Shown: positions 26,194 to 38,515 of the stretch, in pieces | How the letters are laid out: each line of letters starts with the position of its first letter | How positions within the stretch are numbered: position 1 is the first letter of the stretch | Assembly: GCA_028023455.1 (NCBI GenBank) | Contig: JAQFVV010006215.1 | Coordinates: 5,933,230-5,997,229, forward strand | From: Epiperipatus broadwayi | Taxonomy: Eukaryota > Onychophora > Udeonychophora > Euonychophora > Peripatidae | Direction of reading: 5' to 3' | Length of the DNA: 64,000 nt | Translations under genes and position numbers: made by a program | The notes under the pieces: model-generated | What the model was told of the DNA's origin: nothing | Database searches by the model: none | The model's input: only the letters and a program-made list of their open reading frames with translations

Positions 26194-26340
26194 CTTAACA
26201 AGATTTGCAGAATATCCACAACCCCAGACCGGTTTCTGGTATTGGCTTCTTCAGTGAGGTGCTAAGATATTTAAGGACATCACTGAGGAAGCCAGTAGCA
26301 GAAACTGGTCTGGGGTTGTGAATACTCTGCAAAGCTTAAC
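26194..26340. repeat. Fold-back repeat (about 65-bp arms)
   Basis: Left arm 26194-26260 and right arm 26277-26340 are reverse complements apart from small differences. They share GGGGTTGTG, TTTGCAG and CTGGTCTGGGG-type blocks. The loop is about 16 bp. Each arm, read outward from the loop, contains a hammerhead-like sequence. Related in design to the fold-back at 54.7 kb (shared CAGAAACTNGTCTGGGG). Confidence 0.9.
26221..26260 (-). ncRNA. Hammerhead-like motif, degenerate stem II
   Basis: Minus strand: stem I ACCUCA/UGGGGU (6 bp with one wobble), core CUGAAGA, then AGCCAAUACCA, GAAA, a 2-bp stem III (AC/GU) and C17. Stem II is poor, with A opposed to A where hammerheads have G-C. The opposite arm on the plus strand (26276-26318) has the same layout with CUGAGGA and a 2-bp stem II. 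Confidence 0.4.
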
Positions 26341-26344
26341 ATTT

Positions 26345-29300
26345 ATAATACAAGCTTGTTAAATTATGTCATATGACTTGATTTCTTTGTAATATATATA
26401 TTCTAACCTCCCCCCGTGCGTTCTCACCCCAAAAATATATTGTTTATAATGAATATTCCGGGTTCTAGCTCAGTTAACAAATAAATAAATGAAATATTCA
26501 GCATTGATTAAAATGATTACTAGCTCTAATTTCTAAATACAAATACGGTTCAATTTTTAAAATGAATTAACAAATATTTACTATTTTCATGAGACATGGA
26601 GTGACAATACGGGGAATGAGATAGACTACATTGAGACATTATCCACACAATACTACCTCAATGGCATAAGAACACTATCCCCCCTCTTTACTATACCAAA
26701 TAACTAACTCATAGTATTCTTACGACTTTCTAAGCTCTATACACTACGATTAAAATAATAATCATATCTCAATCTTCTTTATAACAAGAATCTAGCTTGA
26801 TTAAATAAAATGAAGTAAAATAAAATGAAATAAAAATCTCAGGTTCATAAATTGTATTCTAACTGATTTAATATTATGGTAGTAAAATATGAAAAGGGAA
26901 TTTTATGTCATAATCTACTACACAGCAACTAATAATAATAAAATAATAATAACAATAATAATATAATATAATCTTATTTCTTCCTAAATAAAATAAATAA
27001 ATACGTACGTGGTAGTATTTTAATAATCTGACAACAGAATACGTGTGGCAACATTAGCATATAATTTAATGTAATATTGTGGCAACCGACTTATGACCAA
27101 TAAATAATATAAAATTAGGATCTTTTAATTTTAACATACCAATAAATTCTCAAAATTATTATAACACTTTTATGTTTACCTTTCGTGCAAAATTTATATG
27201 TCTGTTTCAATTATAAATGTATCGTGATTTCATGCATCCATGTGGAGAAATAACAACGCGGACACAAAACTTTAAAATAAATTTAAAACAAAGTTTATTA
27301 ACAACATAAATAAATTAACAATATTTTTACACTATATACATTGGATATCCCTTACTCTCCTATCTCAACTTAGTTTACTAGTTTATAAAATTAAATCAAA
27401 ATATTATTTATTTTTTCTAGTTAAATCTTATCTTTTTAACACTTAAGAAAATACAGTATTATTACTTGATTTATTATTATGGTTAGCTTATTACAAAATG
27501 CATTTCTTATATGATTATCACTAACACTTTGCATCCCTAATATTATTAAAATTACATTTTTACAAAATTTACCTTCGTAATAAAATTCTACAAATAATAA
27601 AATTTAGTTTCATATTGGTTGTATGGAATCTTACAAAGTCAAAACATTGTTCTACATTCGTTATTAGATTTTATTGTTCACTATCCGATGTTTATTAATC
27701 CTAATATTCACATTCAAGCCTTACTTCGGATGATATAATTACAACTATTAATATACCATGCACAAGTATATGTTTATTACACATTATTGAACTATTTTCT
27801 TAATAAATATGCAATACTTATTTTCTAAATATTATTTAAAACATTCAAATTTTATTATCACTTTTAAATCTAAACAACTTAGTTTAGATTTCTCTTTCAA
27901 AAAAATCTTTTATTCATTTCCGAATTAATTTTACAATGTATTATATGATTCTTTCTCTCTTTATGATATTTTGGACTTTCAATTTTAAAGTTACACAATT
28001 CTATACATTCCAGCAAATAAACTATTCTTACATAAATGATAACATATCTTCAGTTCTATTTTATTCATTATTTCTTTGAAAATATCTTTCTGACCGATGC
28101 AGATTCACAAAATAAGGATAGCGAAGATAGATGCATAGGATCAAAATATAACTAGAATATTACTCGTCATAAACCTTGACAATCATGGCACAGTGAATTA
28201 AAAGACACTATAGAGGAGTGACCTTTACCTGTCTACCAACCTCTATTATAGGAACGATGCTAAAGCTATTTCTTCAGCTTTATTATAACATCAAAAAGTT
28301 TAAAAATATGCAAAACACTGTCCAAACCATATGTGTTTAGTTATAGGGCTTAGTTAACTATACTGAAATCACACAAAACTAAATATGATCCAAATCCTTT
28401 ATTTTCCTATTTCTTAAAAAAAAACATCATCTTGGTTTCCTTTCCACTAGTACTTCCAAGTCACTATCCGATCTTATTTCTCAAGATTTTTCTATACTGT
28501 ACATCGACAAATACATATCTGCATTACTAACAATAATAAAATTCATTTATTTTAAAACTATTCCACTGTTCTATAAGAAAATCTTTTTACTACTTTCCTT
28601 GGATATTTAATCATATACAAACTATTTTAAAGTATCTGAATACTTTATCACATGAAAGTTCAAAAGAATCACACAATTGCTCTGTTAAATTATATTATTA
28701 ATATACTTTAAATAAATTATTGCATGCATATTCCGAATTACTCCTATCTCATTATATGTTAAAAATGTTGTATAAAATGTGTACATATAATTTAAACTTT
28801 CACACTTCATTCTTAATCAATAGATAATCTAAAAAAAAATACATTATGCATTATAAATAAATATCAATATTACCAAACGATCTTTATCTTCTCGATCGCG
28901 TTCCATAGGCTTCACCATCCATTTGATTCTTGTAGATATAAGACTCACATACATCCACTTTATTTTTAAACAATATTTCTATAATTTTATCAAGCTATTA
29001 TATTTAAATCTCAATATTACTAAATTTATGTTTATATGTTTTCCCTAATCTCACATAACATTTTATATTTAAAATAAATTAGTAAAAAAAATATTTAAAC
29101 TATATTTACTGTACTTCTTTATCGAATTTTCTTGAAAACCGTTCATATTAAAGCTAAAAAAAAAATGTTTATTATTTCTTCTTCAGTCACTTAATGTTCT
29201 ATTTTAATGCGAAACAATTATTGCTCTGTTTAATAAATATTCATAGACGACAATCCTTGGTTTTTTTTATAATATTTAATACAATTATTAATTATGATAT

Positions 29301-31600
29301 TAGTTAAACCCGTAAAGAAAACCTCTAAATATTTTCTTCTAATATTTTCTGCTAATATTTTCCCGCGCGACTTTTATGATGCATCTCCTAGGTACTTTGA
29401 TTTAAATATTCAATAAAATTTTTCTGTTTCCATGGATCCATTTTCATTAAGTAATTTAAATTTATATTTTCTAAATCAAGCATTTCTCCAATGAACACTT
29501 TATAATATTTTTTAATTCTTCTTAGATAAAGTTTTTCTGTTCCTTTTTTTTCATAAAACACAATAGCTCTTTCATTTTATTATTCTATAACTTTTTTTCT
29601 TCTTTTAATATTCTGGTACTATATATTTTGTAATGTTTCCTTTAAAAAGACAAACATTTTTTTTCTCATTATAACTTTTACATAATTCTTTATAATATAC
29701 AGCATCTTAATTTTTTTTCATAGAGAAGAATAAAAAAAAAAAACTTTAGAGTAGCCTTATAAATTTGTGCGTCATAATTTTTTCCTGACGGCAAATAACT
29801 TCTCTTTTAAGTTTTCGTATAGCGTCCTAATTATATTCCTCTGAGTTACAATAATAAGTTTTTGGTTGAGCATAAATAAAGCTGTATCAAGGCACTTTCC
29901 AAATATTTTTCCTTTAACAATATTTTTATATACTGTTTTCTGTAGTATTTCCATTTTCACTGTAAGGTTTTGGCTAAACTTGAATAAAATCACTGGCAAG
30001 AAAACTTTTAAAATTAGCCCTTCATGTAAAGGCAGTCAAAATATTATATGTTAAAAAAAAACTTTTAAAATAAATACAAAATTTTAAAATTATATCACTT
30101 TTCTAGCTTACGGTCTTATCCAGCTAAAAAATATGTTACTTCCTCCTTCACTTACACATTACTTTCTCCCGCTTCGTCTAATTCTTATATTTTGTCTGCT
30201 GAATTACCTCCGTTGATTGGTTAATGACTTTTAGTGCGAACAAATTTACACATTTTAGTTTTATAATATATTAAACCCTTTAAAATAAAGAATTTATGAC
30301 GTCATGTCTTAAATATTACTTAGAATAGTATTTTTAAATTCAATTATAGTTTTATCTAAATCATTTAAACTTTAAAAACAATTATTAAAACAATATTTAA
30401 TATTTCAACTTTTACTTTAACGATCGATAGCAATTATATTTAGTTTCATAATTCACAAACTTTATTATTATTCTAACAAGCGTGTGTGTGAAGGTATATA
30501 ATATACAGTCACATGATTACTAACTTTATCAGATGATTTTTTAATTTACGTCTCGGTCTAAATTACCAAAACTGATATATTTTATAAAAAATTTGGAAAA
30601 TAATTTAAACTTGTAGAACTGAATATAATTCTCACCATCATAAAGTTTATCTTAAAATATATTAGATTAAATTTGAATATTATCTATAATTATAATATTA
30701 CATATAGCATTTATTTAATTTATTAGTTTTAAAATATTATACTCGAATTATTAATATACTTTTAACTATTTATAGCTGTGTTATTTTATATGGCCAGCTT
30801 TTACAACCATAAGCAAGGATATCTTTAATCTTTATTTAACTGTTCCTTTTAAATAATCCATTACACTTTTATATACCAGGTATTTTCAGCTTTAAATTGT
30901 ACTATAAAATCTAATTATCCTACTATTATTTATATATCATACAAACATATCTTAAAATTTAAAATTTTTTAGCAATTGACCATTCTACCCTATTATGACC
31001 TATAGATAAGGGCACAATATATATGTATATCATTAGAATTCAATGTAAGCAATAAATATAACATTAAATGAGCAAGTATTTTTTGTGACTAGACTCCAAA
31101 AGCATCACATGTCCATGTGAACAAGAGCCAACATTCACACTATTTAAACTAGTATTAAATAATTTCACTGGAATAAATTTAAATAATGATTAATAAATTT
31201 ACCAATCAATTAATAATAATAAAAAAGAAAGGTGTAATAAATATAATACAACTAATCATTATGATTTTAATTTACAAATATCAGATATTTTCCCCATAGA
31301 TTGCAAAAAAATTAGTCATAAATGTTTAACATTGTTATAGTTTACAGAAGTACCTAAAACTATAAGTGGTCTTAAATAAACCTATACTTGTAGACACACA
31401 TGCATGCCTAGTAATAGACTATATTTCAGTTATATTATTTTTATAAAACATACAGGTTAATATTATTATATTTTATCAAAGAATTCAATGTTAAATGCAT
31501 ATATTCAATATGTGCATGCGCATGTTATTTTAATATAACAATAAAATACTTCATTTTTATGAAGTATTATAACTTTATCTTTCTTATTTTATTGCCAAAT
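26345..31600. other. AT-rich tract with no assignable gene
   Basis: Mostly AT-rich DNA. TGTGGCAAC occurs twice near 27044 and 27080. AATAAACTTTGTTTT on the minus strand near 27290 looks like a polyadenylation region of a minus-strand element, with no body found. A coding-like minus-strand tract at 29340-30000 is listed separately. Confidence 0.4.
29390..29999 (-). pseudogene. Unrecognised coding-like tract
   Basis: On the minus strand a 75-codon frame (29999-29772) opens with MPVILFKFSQNLTVKMEI. It is followed, after a stop-rich stretch, by a 60-odd-codon open stretch around 29570-29395 that includes EKLYLRRIKKYYKVFIGEML and NLNYLMKMDPWKQKNFIEYL. The composition (many charged residues, Trp, few low-complexity runs) is more protein-like than its surroundings. 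I do not recognise a family. It may be a decayed transposon ORF or exons of an unknown gene; the frames are broken by stops and frameshifts. Confidence 0.25.
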
Positions 31601-31605
31601 CACAT

Positions 31606-31828
31606 AATATTAATATCACCTATGTTCTTTATCACTTTTACAATGCTTTTTTACAACCCACTATTAATGGTTTTGATTACTCCAGCAATTTTCTTCAGAA
31701 CTTCTACTTATAAATTGGAAATATAAATAGAAGTTCTGAAGAAGATTGTTGGGGTGATTGAAACCATCAATTGTGGATTATAAAAAAGCATTGTAAAAGT
31801 AATAGAGAACATAGATGATATTAATATT
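31606..31828. repeat. Fold-back repeat (about 105-bp arms)
   Basis: Left arm from AATATTAATATCACC and right arm ending GATGATATTAATATT are imperfect reverse complements, with the turn near 31713-31721. Just past the turn, the plus strand reads AGUU, CUGAAGA, 17 nt, GAAA, CCAUC, AAUU. This order resembles a hammerhead, but its stem II is not convincing. Confidence 0.88.
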
Positions 31829-34609
31829 ACATTTCAATTTTTAATGTTAATTTGCTTTTAAAATTTTATTTAATAATATCTTGGTTCAATTTAAAATCTG
31901 AAGTTTCATCTGTTAGTATCATTAAAAAACATTTGGTAATTTTATTATATATGGTATAACAAAATTTTAAAAAATCTACATGGAGTTTATACCCATTGGA
32001 AGCTTTCTCTGGTCTGTCGCAATAACTTGGATGTCTATTTATTCAAATCATTCAAAAGTTGTTTTATTTTAAAACTGAATTAATACAATACAGATTCAAT
32101 AAACTTTTTTTTTTTTGGCAATAAGTAATAATAGATTTTGTTTAAAACTACAGTTAGTATTTAAAATAATATGTCAATATTAATATATATTTTATTCACT
32201 AGCTATTTTTCCTTCTGTTCTTCATGCACATGTATAAGTATCAGTGTTTTGATATATATATATATAAATCATCTACCACTGAAATCTTTCAAAATTAAAC
32301 TGATTTCTTATGTAGTTGCCTGGATGACATATTAATGGTTAAAAGATAGATATTCCAATACTGACATTTCTCAATTCAGCTTCTATAATTTCTGAATTTC
32401 AATATAGTAAGCAGTGTCTGCTACACAGATAGGCTATGTTATGTGATGGAGAAATTACCTACTGTAAATCACTCTATTAACCGAATCTTCTATATAATAA
32501 TTTTTAAAATTAATAATATATATAACTAAATTACTTTATTTTTTAATTTCCATTTATCAAAAACAAAAGTTTCTTAATTAAAAAGGTCCTTAATTCTTTA
32601 AAAAAACATAATAGAATTAACTCTTATAATTAATGTGCATTACAGGGAAAAAAAAAAAAAGTCGTTCTAGTTTTAGACAAAAAAAAAAGCCTTTTTTTTT
32701 CATTTATTATATTAAAAATTTAGATTTTTATCAAAATCACATAAAATATTTGCATCAAATAGAAACTTTTTTATATTTCATTTTAAATAATTTTTAATAT
32801 TTCAAAATGTCAAAAAATATTATTTATTAAACCAATATTTAAGCTATTCCAGACCTTATTTTAAATAATTATATACATAAATTTTGACTATGTTCATTTC
32901 TTCTTTTCTCTTTAATTAAGCTTTAAAAATATATGCAAGTTTAAATTTAAAAACAGACTTAATCTGTTACTTATTAAAGTGTAGATTATTTAATTAAACT
33001 TTTAAAATCTATTTCTTTTAACACTAATATACTTGTGTTGTTTTGCAATTCCTTCCTGTCCATATAATTTTAAATATACAGTACATTCTTTTAATTTTTG
33101 ATAAAATAAACAGTTTTAACTTAGTTTATATAATTTATTAGTTTCTCTTAAATTTAAGCAATTTTATAACAAAATTTATTATTTATTATTATTTTAAAAT
33201 AAGACATTGCATAATTTATTCTAAAAGTTGAATATTACCTATTATTCTTACTTTTAATCCTCACAACATTGAGAAAAGGTTATGTTAAACTACTAAAACA
33301 TCACACAATCACTATTTCTTTGTACTTACACAAGCTGTTAAAACAATGGCAATTTTTTTTTTTTAGCATAGTACCAGCTAGTGTAAGTAAATTCTTGTAA
33401 TCAATAGATGCTAGAAGTTAGGTTAGGGATTAAAATGCACAATTTTCTAGCATCTATTGATTAGTAGAGCTTACACTAGATGGCACTATCATGTGTATAT
33501 ATACACCTTCTATCATTTGAACATACATCAATAGCATTTATGCAATTCTAAATATCTCTACCCTCAAATATCTTTAATTAAATATAAGTTAATATTCCCT
33601 TTCATATATGATTTTTACTGTCTACAATCCTTGAAGGTTGTTAAAATCATAATCAAAATCAAAGCAATTAGTTCAATTTTTAAATTGGATGGTTCAATTT
33701 AGAGGAACCAATTAATCCCTCAGTGATTCTTTTCCCTACTTCAACTGTTATTCACTTTAAATATTCTTTTGAAAATGGAGAATATTTTTGTTTGGCAAAT
33801 TTTTATATCTGCTCTTGCTTTTTCTGAAATAATTTATCCAATGATTAGAATGCATATAACTTAAGATGATCTATCAGATTTAATTAGCTTACACATAATT
33901 ACATTTAATTTAATATACAAAAGTTCACCAGACTTCACATTAATTAAATTGTTTTCATTATCTACAATGTTTTTGAACTCCATAATATGATTTTTTTTTT
34001 TTTTTATAAAATGCATTTTTACATTGCTGTTAATCATTTCCAAAGCTTATTTTTTACTCTGTTTTTAATTACATATAATAACTAAAAGTTTAATTTTGCT
34101 TTTTAATTTCATAGAAGGCTTAATCTTACTTTCCTTCTAAATAATTTGCGAATTCAAATATTTCAGTCATGTTACTACAGGCTTTACAATGAACATAATG
34201 CAATGTCTAAAAGGACATTAATATGCAAGATATAATAAAATATTAATAGAAAATATATCTTTACAATTTTTTTTACAAAATTTGACTGTTTAAATCAGAT
34301 TTTCTTGCAAAAGCTCGCTTTTGAATAATTTTACATTTTTGTAATATTAAAAAAATATTTTTGGTTATTTTACTTTTATTACGAATACAGTATTGTTTAC
34401 TTTATTATTTTAAGCAGACAAAAGTTCCGCAGTTGTATATTCATTTTTGTTGTTGAACTGTTATTTAACTATTAAACTATTTTACAGATTAGTTGTTAGT
34501 TAACTCTGACGTTAAAAAAATTTCACGGATATAGAAACAATACATATTTTGATTGGTTTATAAAAGTAAACAAAATCTATACAACAATATTATTTACACT
34601 AAACATCAC
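31829..34609. other. AT-rich intergenic DNA
   Basis: Poly-A/T and TA runs, with one short fold-back at 33378-33479. No gene is visible; the minus-strand frame at 34043-33861 is AT-driven. Confidence 0.5.
33378..33479. repeat. Short fold-back repeat (about 36-bp arms)
   Basis: CTAGTGTAAG...AATCAATAGATGCTAG (33378-33414) is mirrored by CTAGCATCTATTGATT...CTTACACTAG (33447-33479). A 2-bp length difference lies inside the arms. Confidence 0.85.
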
Positions 34610-35404
34610 ATGATCACCATCTCTATATATTCCTTCATTCTGTTTGTTGATTGCAGATATTTTAGGAATAAACAATTACATGACAGAGCCCATGCTCTAG
34701 CACATTGGTTCCATCAAACTGGCCCGGACATTCTCTGCCTTTGTGAGACAAAGCTACATGTGAAATCATACTCTCAAATTATCAACCTTATTCACAGTTT
34801 GGGTTACTTCCATTACAGCTACTCTACCTTAGCTTCTGGGGGAGTTGCCATAGTTATTAATAAAAGATCCCTAATATCTCTTTTCAAGATTCTACATATC
34901 GATTCCAATTGCCTTATTGCCATAGTACAATTTGGAGGATGGTCCCTGAATTTAGTGAATGTTTATTTGTCAAAAGATTCACAACTTGTTCATAGTGTAA
35001 TTCATATAATTAATGCCACTCTCAGGACGAGTCCTTTACCAATGGTGATTATCGAGGACTTTAACCACTCATATGAACTATTTCACTCAAAGTTCCTTCG
35101 GTGTGTGACTCAACCCTTTATTAGTGGTAGAAAATTTTTTCCCCAATCAGCATTCTCTTTTTATACCAGAACAACTTCTTCATTAATAGATCTTACATTC
35201 TTCTCTCCATCTCTCTCCTTCATCCTGGAGGCCCATCTCTGGCCAACTGTTCTATCAGACCACTTTGCTTTAGAGGTAAGAATCAATCCCAGTACTATCA
35301 CTCAAACAGCAGTTGATATGCCTCAGACCATCAGGATGCTCACTAAATACAACATCACAATTCAATTAATATCAGAATCCTACATCACTTTCAATAGGGT
35401 GTAA
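34610..35404 (+). pseudogene. LINE AP-like endonuclease domain
   Basis: Near-complete exonuclease-endonuclease-phosphatase fold in one open frame (34553-35404). PDILCLCETKLH carries the catalytic Glu. GGVAIVI and LNLVNVYLS are core strands. MVIIEDFNHS sits where GDFN is expected, with Gly changed to Glu. SLIDLTFFS corresponds to 'S.ID...'. VLSDHFALEV holds the conserved SDH motif. The Met at 34553 is just the first in frame; homology starts near HDRAHALAHWF. The domain nicks target DNA for primed reverse transcription in active elements. Confidence 0.75.
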
Positions 35405-35905
35405 CTTCTTTCTCTCCCTGCACATATTGCCTGGAGTATCTTTGTCAATTCATTAACAGACCTGATTAAGCGATGCACTAGTGAATCCAAGGGTCCAATT
35501 CGGATGCTTAGTGAGCTGGACTCAATTTCCAGAGAATTAAAACAACTCCCCGATGTAGCTCAGAATATCCCAAACATCCTAATACTAAAGGCTAAATACA
35601 GATTCTTACAGAGAGCAGTTGCTGAATATCTCTCGGTCAAAAGGGCCCATCAATACATTCACCATCAACATTGCTGGACCAGGGGCTATCTCAGAAGGGC
35701 ACTTGGATATGGCAAAAAGTCCAAAGCCCCAAGATTGATCGAGATACAAGGCAACAGCTTTGCAGGAACGTTCATGTTGGCCAGGATTCATGAACACTAC
35801 TGCAGGAAATTCCAACCCTTTGGTGTGTCAAACTTGCGTAAAAAAATTTCTGTATCACAGAAAGTTCTGCCACTCACAAAATCACCGAGGCCAGAATTCT
35901 TCTAA
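35405..35905 (+). pseudogene. LINE inter-domain region
   Basis: This is the linker between the endonuclease and RT. The open frame at 35504-35905 includes a helical stretch (RFLQRAVAEYLSVKRAHQY) and a run leading into the RT fingers. A stop at about 35402 and another at 35903 separate it from its neighbours. Confidence 0.55.
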
Positions 35906-36900
35906 AACTCAAGTCCATGCCTGACAGAACGCATCCTGGCCTGCACGGCATTTCTAAGTTTTTACTGCTTCATCTTCGATCTTTCATGATCCCTATAGTC
36001 AAGAGAATGGTGGATCTTCTGGCAGATGACTGCAGAGAGATTGATGGGGTTTGTCCAATCGCCATGGTTCCGCTTATCAAAAAGTGGGAAGCACAACATG
36101 ATTTGGAGAATCTCCATCCGATCTCAATGCTTCCTTTACTGACCAAGTCAATAGAAAACCTCATCAAAGATGATATATAAGATAACATCATTAGTCATCT
36201 TTCATCTTATCAATTCGCCAAGAGAGGGAGCTGACTGCTGATGCTGTCAGCCAATTTCGTCTTCTGGTTGACTGTTCGTAGAAAAAGAAACCCCAGACCA
36301 GTCGCAATTCAACTTGACTTTGCTGGGGCCTTTGACTGTGTCAATATCGCTGTGTTAGTCAGTGTACTGGAGGGGCTCCAAGTACCTGCAGCTTACCTCC
36401 AAATGATAGAGAACCTCCTGCAAAATATGAGATATTTCTCTCTTTGGATGGCAGAGTTGCCCCAGGATTGTGGCCCTGTGTTTCCATCCCACAGGGCTCA
36501 CCTTTGAGTGCTCTTCTCTTTGCAGTCTACATCACCCCACTGCTGTTATGCATAGAGGCTTCTTTCACTGGAATTGCAATACCTATGCTGAAGGAGAACA
36601 TATGCCACATCTCATATATGGATGATGTGGTAGTATTCCTTTCATCCTAGAGTGAGCTGGTGGGGTTCAAAAAATACTTGGACCAGTTTGCAAGTGAATT
36701 CGGTCTCAGCATTAACAGAGAGAATCGGCTATCTGAACGATCCTCACTGGCAAGATCTCTGGCTGGTTTGAGACCTCCCCCCAAAAATTTCTTCAGTTTC
36801 ATCTGGCCTCTCCCCCTTCCATCATGAGGAGAGATCTGGAAAATTCCCTAATCAACAAGATTGAAGGCTTAATTACTTCATTATCCAAGGTTTATCTTTC
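35906..36900 (+). pseudogene. LINE reverse transcriptase domain
   Basis: RT blocks occur in order over three frames. HPGLHGISKFLL matches 'PGPDGI...' (about 35930). LENLHPISMLPLLTKSIENLI matches the 'N.RPISLL....KI' block (about 36105-36165). VAIQLDFAGAFDCV is motif A with its Asp (about 36300). IPQGSPLSALLFAVYI is the motif B region (about 36487-36530). HISYMDDVVVFLSS is motif C with intact YMDD (about 36607-36648). Stops at 36178 and 36232 and a frameshift near 36480 inactivate it. LINE RT copies element RNA at the nicked target. Confidence 0.8.
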
Positions 36901-37840
36901 TCTGTTTGGGAAGGTAGTCCTCTAAATTCAGTGGTTTTACCCAAAATTTTTATATTACTTGGCAAAACCAAAATTTTATATTACTTGGCCGGTTTCTCCC
37001 CAACAATTAGATTTACCAAATGAATCGAAACCCTATGCAGGAGATTGTGCTGGGGGAGCAAAGCTCCTGTCATCAGTCTGAATGTGCTTCAAAAACCAAA
37101 ACTCCTCAATGGCCTCGGACTCCATTCTCTCAAAGTCTATCTCCAAAGAACCCATAACGTTCTCTATAAGATCTTTAAAGATAACCTAGAGATGGAATGC
37201 CCTTTCCCAATAGAGGTGGATTCTACCGATCGGCCCCCTCCTAAACTGCATAAACTTTGGATCCAACATCAAGTGTCTATCACTGTTACATCGAGTTCAC
37301 TATTCCAAAATAAACTATCCTACTGGCAAGTCTACCAATTGGTTTCAGAGGGCAAAACCAAAACCGGTAATATACTTCCAATTGGAATACCGCAACTCCC
37401 AAAGATAACAAAATTACTCAAACTAAGTCCCAAGTTTGTTGACTTTTTCCTGAAGGTCAACCTGGGGGCTCTTCCTACTGCAGCCTTCCTTTGTTATCAA
37501 AGGGGATATAATATTGACCCCCTCTGCCCTTTATGCATGAAACAAGAGGAGTCCATGGTCCATATTCTTGATTATTGTGGATCGTGAACATACCTAAGTA
37601 ACCTAGCACTGAATAGAACCAACAATTCAGACCCTGACTACATCATGCTCAAGCCTGCATTCGAAAAAAGAAACATTCCATTGATACGTCTTGCCACGTT
37701 TATTAACTTTTCAATCTGGTCAGTCAGATATATAGTCACATTCAATAAAGGTTGTGATGACCCCATTGATAAACTCTTCTTCAGTACCCTGTGTAAAATT
37801 AAAGAGGATGATAAACACACTGGTCAACCCTAGTTGGTGA
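36901..37840 (+). pseudogene. LINE C-terminal domain with zf-RVT motif
   Basis: The frame 37045-37587 contains LNGLGLHSLKVYLQRTHNVL, KLSYWQVYQLVS, and LCPLCMKQEESMVHILDYC. The last is a clear C-x2-C...H...C zinc-knuckle (zf-RVT) as in I/R1/Tx1-type LINEs. Another C-terminal piece follows at 37645-37833. A 25-bp tandem duplication (around TATATTACTTGGC, 36951-36990) precedes it and adds to the damage. Confidence 0.7.
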
Positions 37841-38515
37841 ACCAGACATGGGGACAGTTTAGACTTTAATCACATCACCATACCGATCTCAACCGTCTGT
37901 ACCCACAGAAAGCCTAAATCCAGGTGCTCCCTATCCCAGATCAAAACTTGATTGAACTCTACTCAAAGGATTCAGCTATACTGAATCTTAACCTTATGAA
38001 TTGGTTAATTGATAGACTATCTCACTCACCTTTTGCTTATAAAAAACTCGTAAGTTGTAATTGATTTCAATTGTATCTGTTTATGTACCTAGAATTAGAC
38101 CTAAGTAGAACGCAAATAAATTGTTGAAATAAACAATTACGTCATATTTTTCTGAAATCAAATAAATGTCTGTTATAAACTAGCGAATATCAGTAACAAA
38201 TACAATTTGTTGATTTATTTTAGAAATTTTTTTGCAAGTGTGGCAGCAAAATGAAAACTGTCTCTTATTCATAATTTAAAAATAAAACACAAGTATAATA
38301 AAGACTGTTTATTATTTAATGAAGGCGTTTTGTTTTTTTAAAATCTTTTGAACAAGTAATTTAACAATTTCTATAGCTAATGTATTTGATATATATGCAC
38401 TCACATGTGCACATCCAGAGGACAATTTTATTATTTACAGCTGAATGCCTATCAATATTTATACTAAAATGAACATTGAACACAGAAGATAAAACAACAA
38501 ACCAGACTTTATTAA

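Larger units (their letters stand above)
34610..38140 (+). mobile_element. Long LINE, near full coding length, inactive
   Basis: A non-LTR retrotransposon with endonuclease, RT and C-terminal zinc-knuckle regions in the correct order on one strand, broken by several stops and frameshifts. The region is visibly less AT-rich than its surroundings. The 3' end is placed near 38140 by the AATAAATTGTTGAAATAAAC string. No clear poly(A) or target-site duplication was found. It is related to the truncated LINE at 12-14 kb. Confidence 0.8.
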
